Below, one piece after another: positions 23,998 to 34,561 of a stretch of 64,000 nt of DNA; the first letter of the stretch is position 1, and every line of letters begins with the position of its first letter. The stretch lies in NCBI GenBank assembly GCA_964030785.1, contig OZ034977.1:34863052-34927051 (forward strand), in the 5' to 3' direction. Source of the DNA: Siderastrea siderea. Lineage: Eukaryota > Cnidaria > Anthozoa > Scleractinia > Rhizangiidae. The position numbers and the translations under genes were made by a program. Below the pieces are notes generated by a model, which saw only the letters and a list, made by a program, of their open reading frames with translations, did no database searches and was not told the origin of the DNA.

Positions 23998-24989
23998 ATG
24001 GCCGACCCGCAAGCTCGTAGTGTCACGTTTAGATTGCCGAATCTTAGGACCCTGCGGGAGTTAAAAGAAGCTATTGACCGAGAAATTTAATCAAATGTTA
24101 CAGTTTTCCAGGATCTGGGAAATGGAGAAATTTTAATTGAGCTGACGAATCGACAGGATGCCGAGTTACTTATTGAGGAAGGCTTCGATGTCGAAGAAAC
24201 CCATGTTGGCTGTCATCCTCTGCATGGACAATACACAAATGTTAGTATTTTGAATCTATGCTCTTACATTGAAGATGCCAAAGTTAAAAAGGTCCTGAGT
24301 CAGTATGGGGAGATCAAGGGAGATATTATCCGGCTGAAATACAAAGCTGATCATGCTTTCGCTGGTATGGAAAATGGTAATCGGCTTGTTAAAATGCTGT
24401 TGGAGGAAAAATCTATTCCGTATTCATTGCGTATTGGTGTCGAGTGGTGCGGGATTATTCATAATAACCAACAACCTGTTTGCAGTGAGTGCCATGAGCC
24501 TGGCCATACGAGCAACCGATGTCCTGAAGTGATCTGCCGTATTTGTAAAGAAAGCGGACATATGTCTTATAATTGTGATCAGAGAAACAACCGTGCAAAG
24601 GAGCAGCGTGGACCCGCAGTTGATCGGGATGCAGCGCCTGCAGATGGTGCGCCGGTAGGTGATGCGCCTGTGCCCGTTGCCCCCGAGATTTCTACGCCTG
24701 AAAATGATATGGAAATGTTGATATAAGTACAGTGCCAGAGAATAATGTGCATGAGAATGGAGAATCTAGTAATGGTAATGAGAAAGATAAACTGATCGCA
24801 AGTAATATTGACAGTGGCGAGAGCTCGGAAGCTATGGAAACTGAGCATCATGTACAAGGTTGTACGAGACATCTTTCAACGGACTCTGATTCTGATAGCA
24901 AAACCCCGAGTCGCCGACAGAGAATTAATCCTGTTGTGAACTTAAACTGTGCAAAACAGCGAGATAAATCAACGCCTAAGAAAACGTAA
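23998..24989 (+). pseudogene. LINE A copy 1 ORF1 protein (CCHC zinc knuckles), one nonsense and one frameshift
   Basis: The start ATG at 23998 is supported by copy 2 (ATG at 49419 -). The protein is nucleic-acid binding and presumably forms the LINE RNP. The N-terminal part resembles an RRM-like/Tx1 ORF1 fold (VFQDLGNGEILIEL). Two CX2CX4HX4C knuckles follow (CSECHEPGHTSNRC, CRICKESGHMSYNC), then an Ala/Pro-rich and acidic tail. CAA became TAA at 24088. A one-base loss near 24716 shifts the tail frame (STVPENNVHENGESSNG... to TPKKT stop at 24989). Confidence 0.85.
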
Positions 24990-25012
24990 TCTTTATATAT
25001 TTATCTGGATTC

Positions 25013-26844
25013 ATGATGGCTACTTTCTTTCTATTATTTTTATCAACCTTAATGACTATTCTGGCAAGCATGAATGGTCAGGGACTTCTATCCCCTGAGC
25101 GGCGAAAAACAGCTTTTTCCTTCTTTAACCGGAGCAGATTTGATACAGTTTTATTGCAAGAAACGCATTGGACTATTGATATGGAAACTCAAGTTAAACG
25201 CGAGTGGCAAGGTGATGTGTTTTGCACCCATGGCACGAACTCGGCACAAGGTGTTGCTGTTCTGATTAGTTCGCGCCTAGAATACAGTGTTAAGGAAACA
25301 TGAAGGGATAATGACGGACAAGTTTTGAATGTGTTATTGGGCTTGGATGAGCACACGATTAACACTGTCAATGCTTACGCTCCCAATACGGATACTCAGC
25401 GGCAAATTTTTTTCTCTAGCCTGGAGCAGTTTATTTCAAACGATTATGACAACATCATAGGAGGGGATTTCAACTGTATCCTGAACACCAGATTGGATAA
25501 ACTCGGAGGGGACCCAAATACCAGACAAACAGCTACCTTTTTTCTGAATACTTTTATTGCGCATTACCAATTACATGATATTTGGAGAGAATGGCACAAG
25601 GATGAGTGAAACTATACGTGGACCGGGCAAAACTCGTCTGACAATTCTTTCATTCAGACACGTATTGATTTTTATTACATCAGCTGAAATTAAGCCCTAC
25701 GCACATTCCGATCACGACTGTATATGCATGACGCTTGATTTTGATAAAATTCAGCGTGGCCCTGGCTTCTGGCATTTTAATAATGAATTACTCACAGACG
25801 CACTTTTTCAGGAGGAAATAAAGCAGTTTTGGAACGGGTTGGCAAGAGAAACCTACGGATTTTCCTGATCCCCTAAAATGGTGGGAAAAAGCCAAGTAGA
25901 ATTTTAACATCATAGCCATCAGATGAGCTAAAATCCGGAGTAAATTATTACGTCATGAACGCTTTCAGCTGGAAAACAAGGTAACACAGTTGCAAGAGAC
26001 AGTGAAAAATGGTATGACTCAAGACATAGAACAATATCTCCTTGCGAAAGAAAAACTTAAGCAGTTAGATATGACGGAACTAGAAGCTACTAAAATCCGT
26101 GCTAAGGCGAAATTTATGGAGGAGGGCGAAAAGAGCACGCGCTATTTCTTTTCATTGGAGAAGAGCCGTAAAGCAGATCAAACAATTTGCGTACTGACCA
26201 AAAACAATCTTGATACTGTACTGTTACTGAAACCAAGGACCTACTTTCGGAGACCTACGCGTTTTACAAAGAACTTTTTTTGGCACAGCCTCGTGAGGAC
26301 AATGCTCAAGAGTTTTTTCTGAGTGGTGCGATCCCGAAACTGCCTGATGATACGCGTGATTCATGTGAGGGGGAAATCACTGAGGCAGAGTTGCAAAAAG
26401 CTGTTACTTCGATGGAAAATGATGTCTCCCGGAATTGATGGATTGACAACGAACTTTTATAAACACTTTTGGCCCCTTCTGGGTAATAAGTTAACGCAGT
26501 TTATAATTATGCTTTCCGTTCGGGTCAGCTCTCTGTCTCACAGTGACAAGGGGTTATCTCACTCCTATTCAAGAAAGGCGATCGGACCCTGCTAAAAAAC
26601 TGGAGACCTATTACTCTCCTCACTACCGATTATAAGATTTTGACGAAAGCTCTCGCCAATAGGCTTCAGCAGGTCCTATCGCTCATAGTACACACTGATC
26701 AGACTGCCTCAATTTAAGGAAGGACAATTAACGACAACACGAGACTTTTACATGATGCAATCACTTGTGCAAAATGATAATAACATTCCTCTTGCGCTTA
26801 TAAGTGTGGATCAGCTGAAAGCCTTTGATCGCGTTGCACATGAA
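25013..26844 (+). pseudogene. LINE A copy 1 ORF2: AP-type endonuclease and partial RT
   Basis: It begins MMATFFLLFLSTLMTILASM with NGQG, followed by endonuclease motifs (VLLQETHW with the catalytic Glu, NAYAPNTDTQ, GGDFNCI, the SDHD-type AHSDHDCI). RT linker KFMEEGEKSTRYFFSLEKS is at ~26113. The element was recently active by sequence, but TGA stops (25301, 25606), a ~31-bp deletion near 25674 relative to copy 2, and frameshifts after 26210 inactivate it. It ends before the RT catalytic YADD/FADD motif. Confidence 0.85.
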
Positions 26845-26993
26845 ACGGCTGGTTTACCAAAATGGCGCCCAAAATGTAGCGAAATAAATCGCAAGATACC
26901 CTTCTAGCAAAAAAGTAGAGAAGGCGACGCTCACCAAACACGGACACCGAATTGCTACCCAAATGGATAGGGCCTTCGGCCATACAAGCCCAA
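26845..26993 (-). mobile_element. C3: 5' fragment of the U1-targeted LINE family
   Basis: On the - strand the sequence starts TTGGGCTTGTATGGCCGAAG at 26993. It matches the 5' ends of C1, C2 and C4 and is cut at 26845 by the junction to LINE A. Only 5' UTR is left. Confidence 0.8.
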
Positions 26994-27005
26994 GTCAGGT
27001 AAGTT
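26994..27005 (-). ncRNA. U1 snRNA 5'-end piece between C2 and C3
   Basis: ACTTACCTGAC (bases 3-13 of U1) sits between the A-run tail of C2 and the first base of C3. It is a target-site duplication. Confidence 0.75.
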
Positions 27006-28945
27006 TTTTGTTGTGTTTAAGGCGAACGAGGAGCCCCCCAGTAGGGTGAGTGCAATGGCTCCCGGACCTAGCGTCTAATCCCACTCCAGGCAGAGGAAGT
27101 GCAATGCCAGAAGAGTGGGTTAACACTTAAACAGAGGGACACCGGCCGCCAACTTCGCTGGGGAGTCGAACCCCACCTCCACAAAAACTAGAACAAACAA
27201 AAAACAAAAAAGTCCTCCAAAAAATTGTGCCACGAGGGCACACACAACGGACATACACAGATAAACAGGCATTCACCACAGACAGAAAAACGTTACAACG
27301 CCAAAAGACAGGCATTCGCAACACGTATAAAAAACACTACAACATAGACAGACAAGTGGCGACAGATCAAGGAAGCTCCTACGTAGTCACCTCCTCGAAA
27401 AGTTACACACAAACACTCTGTGATGGCACTCAACAAAGTGATTGAATTCAAAAGACCCATGGTCAAAAGCGACATCATGACTAAGGGCACCAAAGTCCAA
27501 ATAACCCTCCAATTCATGGCAAAAACACCACCACTTACTGGCACTGGGCGGTGGAGACTGCTCAGACAGAAGAAACTGCACAGGAGGAGACGCCCCAAGC
27601 GAAACCATAGGCTCAGGCGAAGTCTTGGGTGGAGACGGCTCAGGCTGAGAGACTGCTCAGGTGGAGAGTGCTGCGAGAACAGAGGCTGAGAAAACTCTTG
27701 AGAAGCAGGTGACACAACCACAGTGGTGATGACGGACTCGCCCGAAGAGGAAGAAGACGGGACAGGAGACACAGGAACCGGCATAGACTGAGAGAGGACC
27801 TGAGAGGTCAATTCACGCGGGCCCCAAGGACGGAACTTGTTCGCCCGAATCTCCTCCCAGGTAAGTTGATCCCCCACACCACAAAAAGTACGGAAAAAAC
27901 AGATTTCTGCATTCTCTTCATTGACATCCATATCATCAGGACCAGCACAACGACACTTCCGTTTTGCGCTTTCTGAGGCGATGCGGAGAACGCGATGGGA
28001 TCGGAGCGGTGACAACCACCTGCTCATCCCCAGAAAGAAACTCAGCTTCCATTTCGCTAGAGTCTTCAGACTCAAACTCTGCATCGGAATTGAAGTCATC
28101 ATGAGCAGGATCATCATCGGCGGACGTGTCAGCAAGAGCAGACGGAGGAGAAGTAGGAGCGACAGCATCGAAAGCCGACGGCGTAGCCTCTGAACCAGGA
28201 CGACGACAACGACGGCATAGACCATCCAAAGGACAGGACTTATCTCGGTGGCCCAGCTTCTTACAGATAGCACAGTAGGCAGGTTGGCAGCGATACCAGA
28301 CACGGCATTTGAACCAGCAGTACGTACAGAACCAGAAATGTCCTTAGTAAGAGTCATCTTAACAACTTGATTACCATTGAACAGCCCCGGGAAGTCCTCA
28401 TGTTCTCTTCGAGTGATGGAATGCACTTCACCAAAAGTAGCAAAAAAGCCACTAACAGTACTGTCGGGAACCTCGCATGGACAGTCACGGAGATAGATCA
28501 GCTTGGAACGAGCATCAACACTCGCAACACGAAGCGGAAGATCTCCATAGCGGATACCAGAAGAAACAGACTTGTAAGTTAGACGGACAGCACCCTTACG
28601 GAGGAACTGGACAGCAGATAATTTGTCCTGATTCACAGGACAAGGGACGAACCGACGTTGCGATAGATGCTAGCCTGGAAGAAGGCCACCAGGCTATTGG
28701 AACACTGGATTGCTTCCCCCGGCATTGTAGAAAGCGAAAAAGCCCAAAAAAGTAAGGACTTAAAAAGTTAAGCCCCCGCACTCGTGGCCAAGAAACGGCT
28801 GGGTGACCAAAATGGCCACCCAAAAAGCAGCGAAATAAGTGGCCAAAAAACCCTTTTAGCAAAAAACTAGAGAAGGCGAAGCTTACCGAACACGGACACC
28901 AAATTTCCACCTAAAAGGGTAGGACCTTCGGCCAAACAAGCCCAA
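27006..28945 (-). mobile_element. C2: ORF1-only LINE of the U1-targeted family
   Basis: A complete ~1.94-kb unit. It has a 5' end (TTGGGCTTGTTTGGCCGAAG), an ORF1 and a short 3' UTR with GGGGTTCGACTCCCC and CCCTACTGGGGGGCTCC, then a short A-run and the U1 piece. There is no endonuclease or RT. The same layout occurs in C1 and C4, so this is a propagated short form and not a private deletion. Confidence 0.8.
27400..28725 (-). pseudogene. C2 ORF1 (CCHC protein), frameshifted
   Basis: ATG at 28725 (MPGEAIQCSNSLVAFFQASI). Shared family segments follow: NQDKLSAVQFLRKGAVRLTY, LIYLRDCPCEVPDSTVSGFF, VVKMTLTKDI and ITWEEIRANKFRPWG-type, then Ser/Pro/Glu-rich repeats. The first knuckle (CAICKKLGHRDKSC-type, near 28260) remains. 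The second has lost its His/Cys part (CRRCRRPGSEATPSA). Frame changes near 28640 and 28300 break the frame. Presumed role: RNA-binding chaperone of the LINE RNP. Confidence 0.75.
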
Positions 28946-28957
28946 GTCAGGTAAGTT
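28946..28957 (-). ncRNA. U1 snRNA 5'-end piece between C1 and C2
   Basis: ACTTACCTGAC between the tail of C1 (TTAAACATAAA) and the first base of C2. Same arrangement as at 26994. Confidence 0.75.
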
Positions 28958-31107
28958 TTATGTTTAAGGTGAACGAGCAGCCCCCCAGTAGGGTGAGTGC
29001 AATGGCTCCCGGACTTAACGTCTAATCCCACTCTAGGCGGAGGAAGTGCAATGCCAGAGAAGTGGGTTCACACTTAAACGGAGGGACACCGCCGCCAACT
29101 TCGCTGGGGAGTCGAACCCCACCTCCACAAAAACTAAAACAAACAAAAAAGTCCTCCATAAATTGTGCCACGCAGGCACACATATAACGGACACACAGAT
29201 AAACAGGTATTGACTACAGACGAGACGTTACAGCGCGGGAAGACAGGCATTCGCAACACGTACAAAAAACAATACAACATAGACAAAGACAAGTGGTGAC
29301 AGATCAAGGAAGATCCTACCCAGCCACTTCCTCGAAAAGTCACACACAAACACTACGGGGGAACAAAGGTGGCTGGAAGAATGCTGTGCCTACCTTGAAT
29401 AACTACAGTCTCACCGCAAAGAGCGTCAAAAGGAGATGGAGTCTTTGCAGGACGTTGGCAGCCTCGATGGTGGTACTCAACAAAACGGTTAAGTTCAAAG
29501 GTAACCTTGTCTCGACAAACGTCACAACTAAAGGAACCAGTCCATGTAACCCTGCATTACTTCGCAATAACCACGCCACTTGCTAGCACCGGGCGGTGGG
29601 GACTGCTCAGACGGAGGACACTTCACAGGAGGAGACGCTTCAAGTGGAACCATGGGCTCAGGTGGAGACTCAGATGGAGACTGCACAGGCGGAGACTGCT
29701 CAGGTGGAGACACTGACTCAGATGAAGTCTGCGAGAACAGGGGCTGAGAAACCTCTTGAGAGGCAGGTGACACAACCACAGTGGCAACGACGGACTCATC
29801 CGAAGAGGAAAGAGAAGACAAGACAGGAGACATAGGAACTGGCGTAGACTGAGAAAGAACCTGAGAGGTGGATTCACGTGGGCCCCAAGGACGGAACTTG
29901 TTCGCCCGAATCTCCTCCCAGGTAATCTCATCCCCCCACACCTCACGAAAAGTACACATAAAACGGATTTCTGCATACTCTTCATTGACATCCATTTCAT
30001 CAGGACCAGCACGACGACACTTTCGTTTACGTTTCTGAGGCGACGCGGAGCACGCGATGGGTTCAGAGCAGTGACAACCACCTGCTCATCCCCAGAAAGA
30101 AACTCAGCTTCCATTTCGCTAGAGTCCTCAGACTCAAACTCTGCATCAGGACTGAAGTCAGCATCAGCAGGATCATCATCGGGAGGCGTGTCAGGAAGCA
30201 CGGATGGAGTAGCAGCAGGAGCGGCAGCATCGGAAGCCAATGGCACAGCCTCTGAAGCAGGCAGCGCGGCGGGACAGCCCCAGGCGTTCCGACACTCCCT
30301 AGCCACATGACCAGAACGGAAACAGCGACGACAAATACCGTTGAGACGACAAGCCTTACTGTAGTGGCCTAACTTCTTCCAAATCGCACAGGATGGAGGC
30401 TAACGGCGATACCACATGCGACAGTCAAACGCAGCCACACGGACAGAACCGGGGATGTCTTTGGTCAGCGTCATCTTCACGACACAGGTCCCATCGTGCA
30501 ACCCCGGCATACCCTGGTACTCACTGTGAGTAATAGAGTGGACTTCCCCATAAGAGGAGAAAAAGCCACTCACAGCACTATCCGGCACTTCAACAGGGCA
30601 GTCACGCAGATAAATCAAACGAGACTTTGGCTCCATAGCCACAACACAGAGAGGAACGTCACCGTACTGGATGCCATTGGAGACAGCCGACTTGCAATCA
30701 TCCGAAGACTTGTACGTTAAATGGACCGCACCATTCCGCAGGAACTGGACAGCAGACAGCTTGTCCCGATGCACGGGGTGCAAAAGCCCAGCCAAAACAG
30801 TCGACGTACCACAGGAACGGTAGATACTAGCCGGAAAGAAGGCCACAAGACTGTTGGGGCACTGGATCGCATCCGGCATCATGGAAAGCGGAAAAAGTGA
30901 GAAAAACGCGGAGACTTAGAAAAGTTAAAGCCCCGCTCCCACGGCCAAGAAACGGATGGGTTACCAAGATAGCGCCCAAAATGTAGCAAAACAAATCGCA
31001 AAAAACCCTTCTAGCAGAAAACTAGAGAAGGCGACGCTCACCGAACACGGACGCCGAATTTCCTACCAAAAACCAAAATGATAGGGCCTTCGGCCATACA
31101 AGCCCAA
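28958..31107 (-). mobile_element. C1: ORF1-only LINE of the U1-targeted family, next to the U1 promoter
   Basis: A ~2.15-kb unit whose 5' end (TTGGGCTTGTATGGCCGAAG) directly follows the first 13 bases of U1 (31108-31120). The 3' part has the family's GTCGAACCCC stem and CCCTACTGGGGGGCTGC motif before the A-rich tail. It is the most 5' member of a head-to-tail array C1-C2-C3. Confidence 0.85.
29370..30879 (-). pseudogene. C1 ORF1 (two CCHC knuckles), one stop and one frameshift
   Basis: ATG at 30879 (MPDAIQCPNSLVAFFPASIY). In order: an N-terminal domain with LSAVQFLRNGAVHLTYKSSD and LIYLRDCPVEVPDSAVSGFF, the knuckle region (CRRCFRSGHVARECRNAWG; the first knuckle reads CAIWKKLGHYSKAC with Cys changed to Trp), an acidic stretch (AEFESEDSSEMEAEF), EITWEEIRANKFRPWG, and Ser/Pro-rich repeats. 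CAG became TAG at ~30403. The frame changes near 30000. Confidence 0.8.
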
Positions 31108-31120
31108 GTCAGGTAAGTAT
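31108..31120 (-). ncRNA. U1 snRNA 5' end (13 bases), interrupted by C1
   Basis: ATACTTACCTGAC is the exact 5' end expected of U1 snRNA. It is preceded (higher coordinates) by the same spacer as at 59175-59371 and followed by the LINE. It is a split U1 gene. Confidence 0.85.
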
Positions 31121-31310
31121 GCCATTTTTTGGCCCTCTGCGACGGATGAACTCGTTTCCCTTAGTTCCCTTGTGGTGGAGTGCGCAGGTGCGGCTCCCCA
31201 GTGTCCTCTGTGCTTCCGCTGTCTGTCCACACTCTACCCTGCGAGAGAGAGACAGAGAGAAGGTTCAATGTTTTGCTTCTGTTTTAAGTTGAATATTTCT
31301 TCCCCGAAGG
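31121..31310 (-). other. Spacer between U2 and U1, probable U1 promoter region
   Basis: About 190 bp, closely similar to 59175-59371 on the + strand. Shared parts include CTCTCTCGCAGGGTAGAGTG, GACAGCGGAAGCACAGAGGA and CCACAAGGGAACTAAG. Being conserved and directly upstream of U1, it should hold the U1 promoter (PSE-type). I cannot identify the element itself. Confidence 0.55.
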
Positions 31311-31422
31311 GAAGTGGCTGGGACAAGGCAAGCCTCTTTTCCACAGCCCAGTTCCAAAAATCAGTTTAATATACGAGCTGCGCAATGAGCAGCGTATCAG
31401 ATATTAAGCTGATAAGAACAGA
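31311..31422 (-). ncRNA. U2 snRNA fragment, both ends missing
   Basis: Begins TCTGTTCTTATCAGCTTAAT, corresponding to U2 from about base 39. It includes the stem with GCTGCTCATTG and the Sm site (TGATTTTTGGAACTGGG), and reaches CTTGTCCCAGCCAC. About 40 bases of the 3' stem-loop IV present in the copy at 59027-59174 are deleted. The 5' 38 bases are replaced by LINE F. It is non-functional. Confidence 0.88.
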
Positions 31423-34400
31423 ATTTTTTTCAATTGTAAAAAGGTTTATTCACAGACAAAAATCTTACAAATATGGTATAAAAAGTAATCCTCAGTACAA
31501 AATAAAGTTCTCTTAAGAAGTCCCTGAGGCCAGAAGCCAAGCAAATTCCTCAGTAAAGATCCTTAATGTACTTAAGATTGACAACAGATCCAGAACGAAG
31601 GATATTGAGACATCCACTTGAAACGATACAGCCGGAGTAAACAGTCCATTAGCCCAAACTAGGGTCCTCTAATGAAGTCCTTGAGGCTCGATGGCCAAGC
31701 AAATTCCTCAACTAAAGGTCCATAATGTAGCCTAGACCATACACAGCGCACGGAAACTATATCTGTTCGAAAGAAACACGTCTAAATAATTGTATTTGGA
31801 AACCCGTTCTCTACAGTATAGAACCCCGGTAAGAGCCAGATATCCCGAAACTGATCCTCAGAAAAACGAGCAAAATCGGGGAAAATCCGTTGCTTGACAC
31901 TGTTTCGAATGTAGTGAATGATAGCCTGGCAATCGTCATGCGCGTTCCGAAAAGTAGCTCTGTTCCTAAAGGTCCAGATACTGTAGAGAATGGACTTAAC
32001 CAGATAAATGGAAATGCGCGTCCTTTTTGTCTCGCCAGGCGACCATGCAAAAAAGAAAACAAAAAGCAAATTAGTGGTGAAGGGAATGCCTAAAACAATA
32101 GATAAAATGGGCACGAAATAAGCCCACACGTCCTTGACGCGTGAACAATGAAAACAATGATCGATGGTCTCTTGCCTAGGAGAAGAGGCAGACGTCCCCG
32201 AGTCGATGTAGCACCATCTGCGTAAGGAGTCGCAAACCTTAACTCCGCGCAGTGTAATGAACGACAAAAGATTGCTCTTAAAATTCTCGGTGAAGCCGTC
32301 CCAGACAAGAGACCAATGGCGTTGAAGAGAATAGGTAGAGCCCACAAACATGCTCCACTGACACGGGAGCACGGGAGGGGAGACATCAGCGGACATCAAA
32401 GCCCCATAAATTTTCTTTGAAGAAAATTCATCGCAACGCCTGATGATCTTATCTAAAATTGCAAGGCATGAAAGATAAAACAGGGTAGGGGTAGCTGCAC
32501 ATGGAGCTGAAAGATCGCGCAACTTACACCAACGGTCGTGTAAGGTACTTAATCGTCCGCCAATAAAGTACTTACACATGAAAAAACAACTGTTGTCAGC
32601 GGAATCAAGAGTCGACAAAACAGACGCTAGCCGAAGCAATTCTGATTTCCAGCCAAGATGGACAAGACTCAGGCCACCGGCTTTGGACGGCAAACAACAA
32701 GTCTTCGGACTGTTTCAATTGGAGAACCCCATATAAAGGGCCAAAGTAAGCTATTCACGGGTGCAGGAACCCACCCAGGCAATATTAAAACCCTTGCCAA
32801 ATAAAGCAGTTTTGTAAGCCGCAAGACGTTCACAATAAGACATTTACCAACAAAAGAAAGAGAAGGCGATTTCCAGAGATTAAGGGCCTTCTCTAACTTA
32901 TCAATCTGGCTGCCAAATTTCCATCTCAGTGGAAATAGTTCCAAAGACGACACCCAAGATCTTCATTTTACGCACCCAGGTAAGGCCAAGGGGTTGATCG
33001 GAGTGATCTTTCCAAGCACCTAACCACATAGCTTCCGTTTTGGAATGGTTTAACTTGGCACCGGGGCCTCTCTCATAGACCGAAATTAAATCAAAGAGAG
33101 AAACTAGAGATCGAAAATCCTTGAGGACAGTTGTAGTGTCATCCGCATACTGCCGCACATTGGCCTGTTTACCATGGGCGCCGGGTAAGAGAAAACCCCT
33201 AACCTCATTAGAGCTGCGGATCTGGTTAGCGAAAACCTCCACGCAGAGGATGTACAGCAAGGAAGACAGAGGATCACCCTGCCGCACACCCCGGCGTAGA
33301 GGATTACCGTTTAAAATAAATAATGCGGATAAAAGCTCCGTTATAGAAGGTGGAAACCCAACAGCAAAAATTTGGTCCAAAGCGATAACGATTCAGAAGT
33401 TGTATTAAAAAGGTACGGTCGACTCTATCAAAAGCCTTCTGATCCAAACTCATCAAAATAGCAGTCTCATTAGTCCGCTCAATGTAATCTAAAATATCCC
33501 GTAATAGAGTAACATTAGAAATAATGGCTCTCCCGGAAACAGAACAAGTCTGGTCCGGGTCAACAATAGAATCTAGCACACGAGAAAGGCGAGAAGTAAT
33601 TACTTTAGAAATAATCTTGTAATCTACATTGAGCAGACTAATGGGACGCCAGTTCTTAAGGTCTTTAATATCCCCACGCTTCTTGTAGATCAAACGCGTA
33701 GCGCTTCCCTTCATAGATTCACATAAGAAGTTTTCGATGAAACACTCCTGGGCTACACGCAACAAAAAGGGACCGAGTTTATCCCAAAAATGTCGGTAAA
33801 ATTCAACGGAAAGGCTGTCGGGACCAGGAGACGTATTAAGACTAAGGGTGTTGACGGCATCGGCAAGCTCAGCAAGGGAAATGTTCTCATTGCAGAGCTC
33901 GCAGTCAGCCGGAGAAAGAGTCCGCGAAACAGAATCTAATAACTGGTGCGTACACGAATCATCTATAACTTTGGGCGAAAAAAGATCAGTGTAAAAATTA
34001 ACATGAACGCGTTCAATATCCTGGCGTGAAAAAACTTCACGGCCTGAGTCGTCAAGAATAGAAGAAACAAAATTTTTGTCAGCGCGTTCACGCTCAAGCT
34101 TGAAAAAGAAAAGCGTGGGTTTCTCACCTTCTTCTAGCCATTGTACCCGACTAAGGGTTTTTGCGCCCTCCAAATCCTTCAGAATTAATGCATTGAGACG
34201 CTTTCAAGGGTGGCAATCTCTGAGGAAACAGAATTGTCTCCCAAAACAAGACGCTGTTTACAGCTAATTAAGCGATTAGTTATTTGAACGCGCTCAGAAT
34301 TCAAAAGCCGACGATTCTCTTTAGAAAAGGCAGTGATTTCGGATCGGAGGGATGCTTTGAAAAAAATCCCACCAATCTCTCACAGATGAAAAGTAATCAA

Positions 34401-34541
34401 GGCAATTAGCAAAATCATCAATCAAATCAGATACAAAATCACAAAAGGTATTGTCAGACAAAAGGGAATTATTAAATTTCCGTAGACCCGGACCGCGGAC
34501 GGCATTGTCATCGAACGTTTTTCTTATCATGATGTGGTCCT
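31423..34541 (-). mobile_element. LINE F: U2-targeted, 5'-truncated
   Basis: On the - strand it runs from the end of the endonuclease (34541) through RT to a 3' UTR and A-rich tail (CAATTGAAAAAAAT) that abuts U2 at TCTGTTCTTATC. Keno and Utopia are known U2-specific LINEs, and this has the same habit. The 3' UTR has two ~85-bp related units (GAGGAATTTGCTTGGCCATC and GAGGAATTTGCTTGGCTTCT). The 5' end meets LINE E head to head. Confidence 0.8.
31782..34541 (-). pseudogene. LINE F ORF2 remnant (end of endonuclease, RT, zinc-binding C-terminus)
   Basis: Order on the - strand: DHIMIRKTFDD and RGPGLRKFN (end of endonuclease), RVQWLEEGEKPTLFFFKLER (34173 frame), SPGPDSLSVEFYRHFWDKLG, NWRPISLLNVDYKIISKVI, SLDQKAFDRVDRTFL, GNPLRRGVRQGDPLSSLLY, catalytic RQYADDTTT (near 33170), AKLNHSKTEAMWLGAWKD, and the C-terminal region with TIDHCFHCSRVKDVWAYF. 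At least three frameshifts (near 34200, 33330 and 32920) and the missing 5' half make it inactive. It is Tx1/L1-like and closest in style to LINE G. Confidence 0.85.
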
Positions 34542-34561
34542 ATTCTTCTCTTCTGTTTTCT

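Larger units (their letters stand above)
23827..26844 (+). mobile_element. LINE A copy 1, Tx1/L1-like, inserted in a 5S rRNA gene; 3'-truncated
   Basis: It starts GCCCTGCATGTATGG right after the 5S 5' part, at the same base as copy 2 (49590 on the - strand). It carries a 5' UTR, ORF1 (CCHC) and ORF2 (endonuclease plus N-terminal RT). At 26844 the RT breaks off in FDRVAHE and joins a fragment of the U1-targeted family on the opposite strand. A non-LTR family that uses 5S rRNA as target (Mutsu, Tx1 clade) is known. This is that kind of element. Confidence 0.85.

Noticed and set aside
27293..28636. Apparent single 447-residue protein on the - strand
   Set aside because: Only the first ~100 residues match the ORF1 family. 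After a frameshift it reads a low-complexity Leu/Arg/Ser shadow frame and should not be annotated as one protein.
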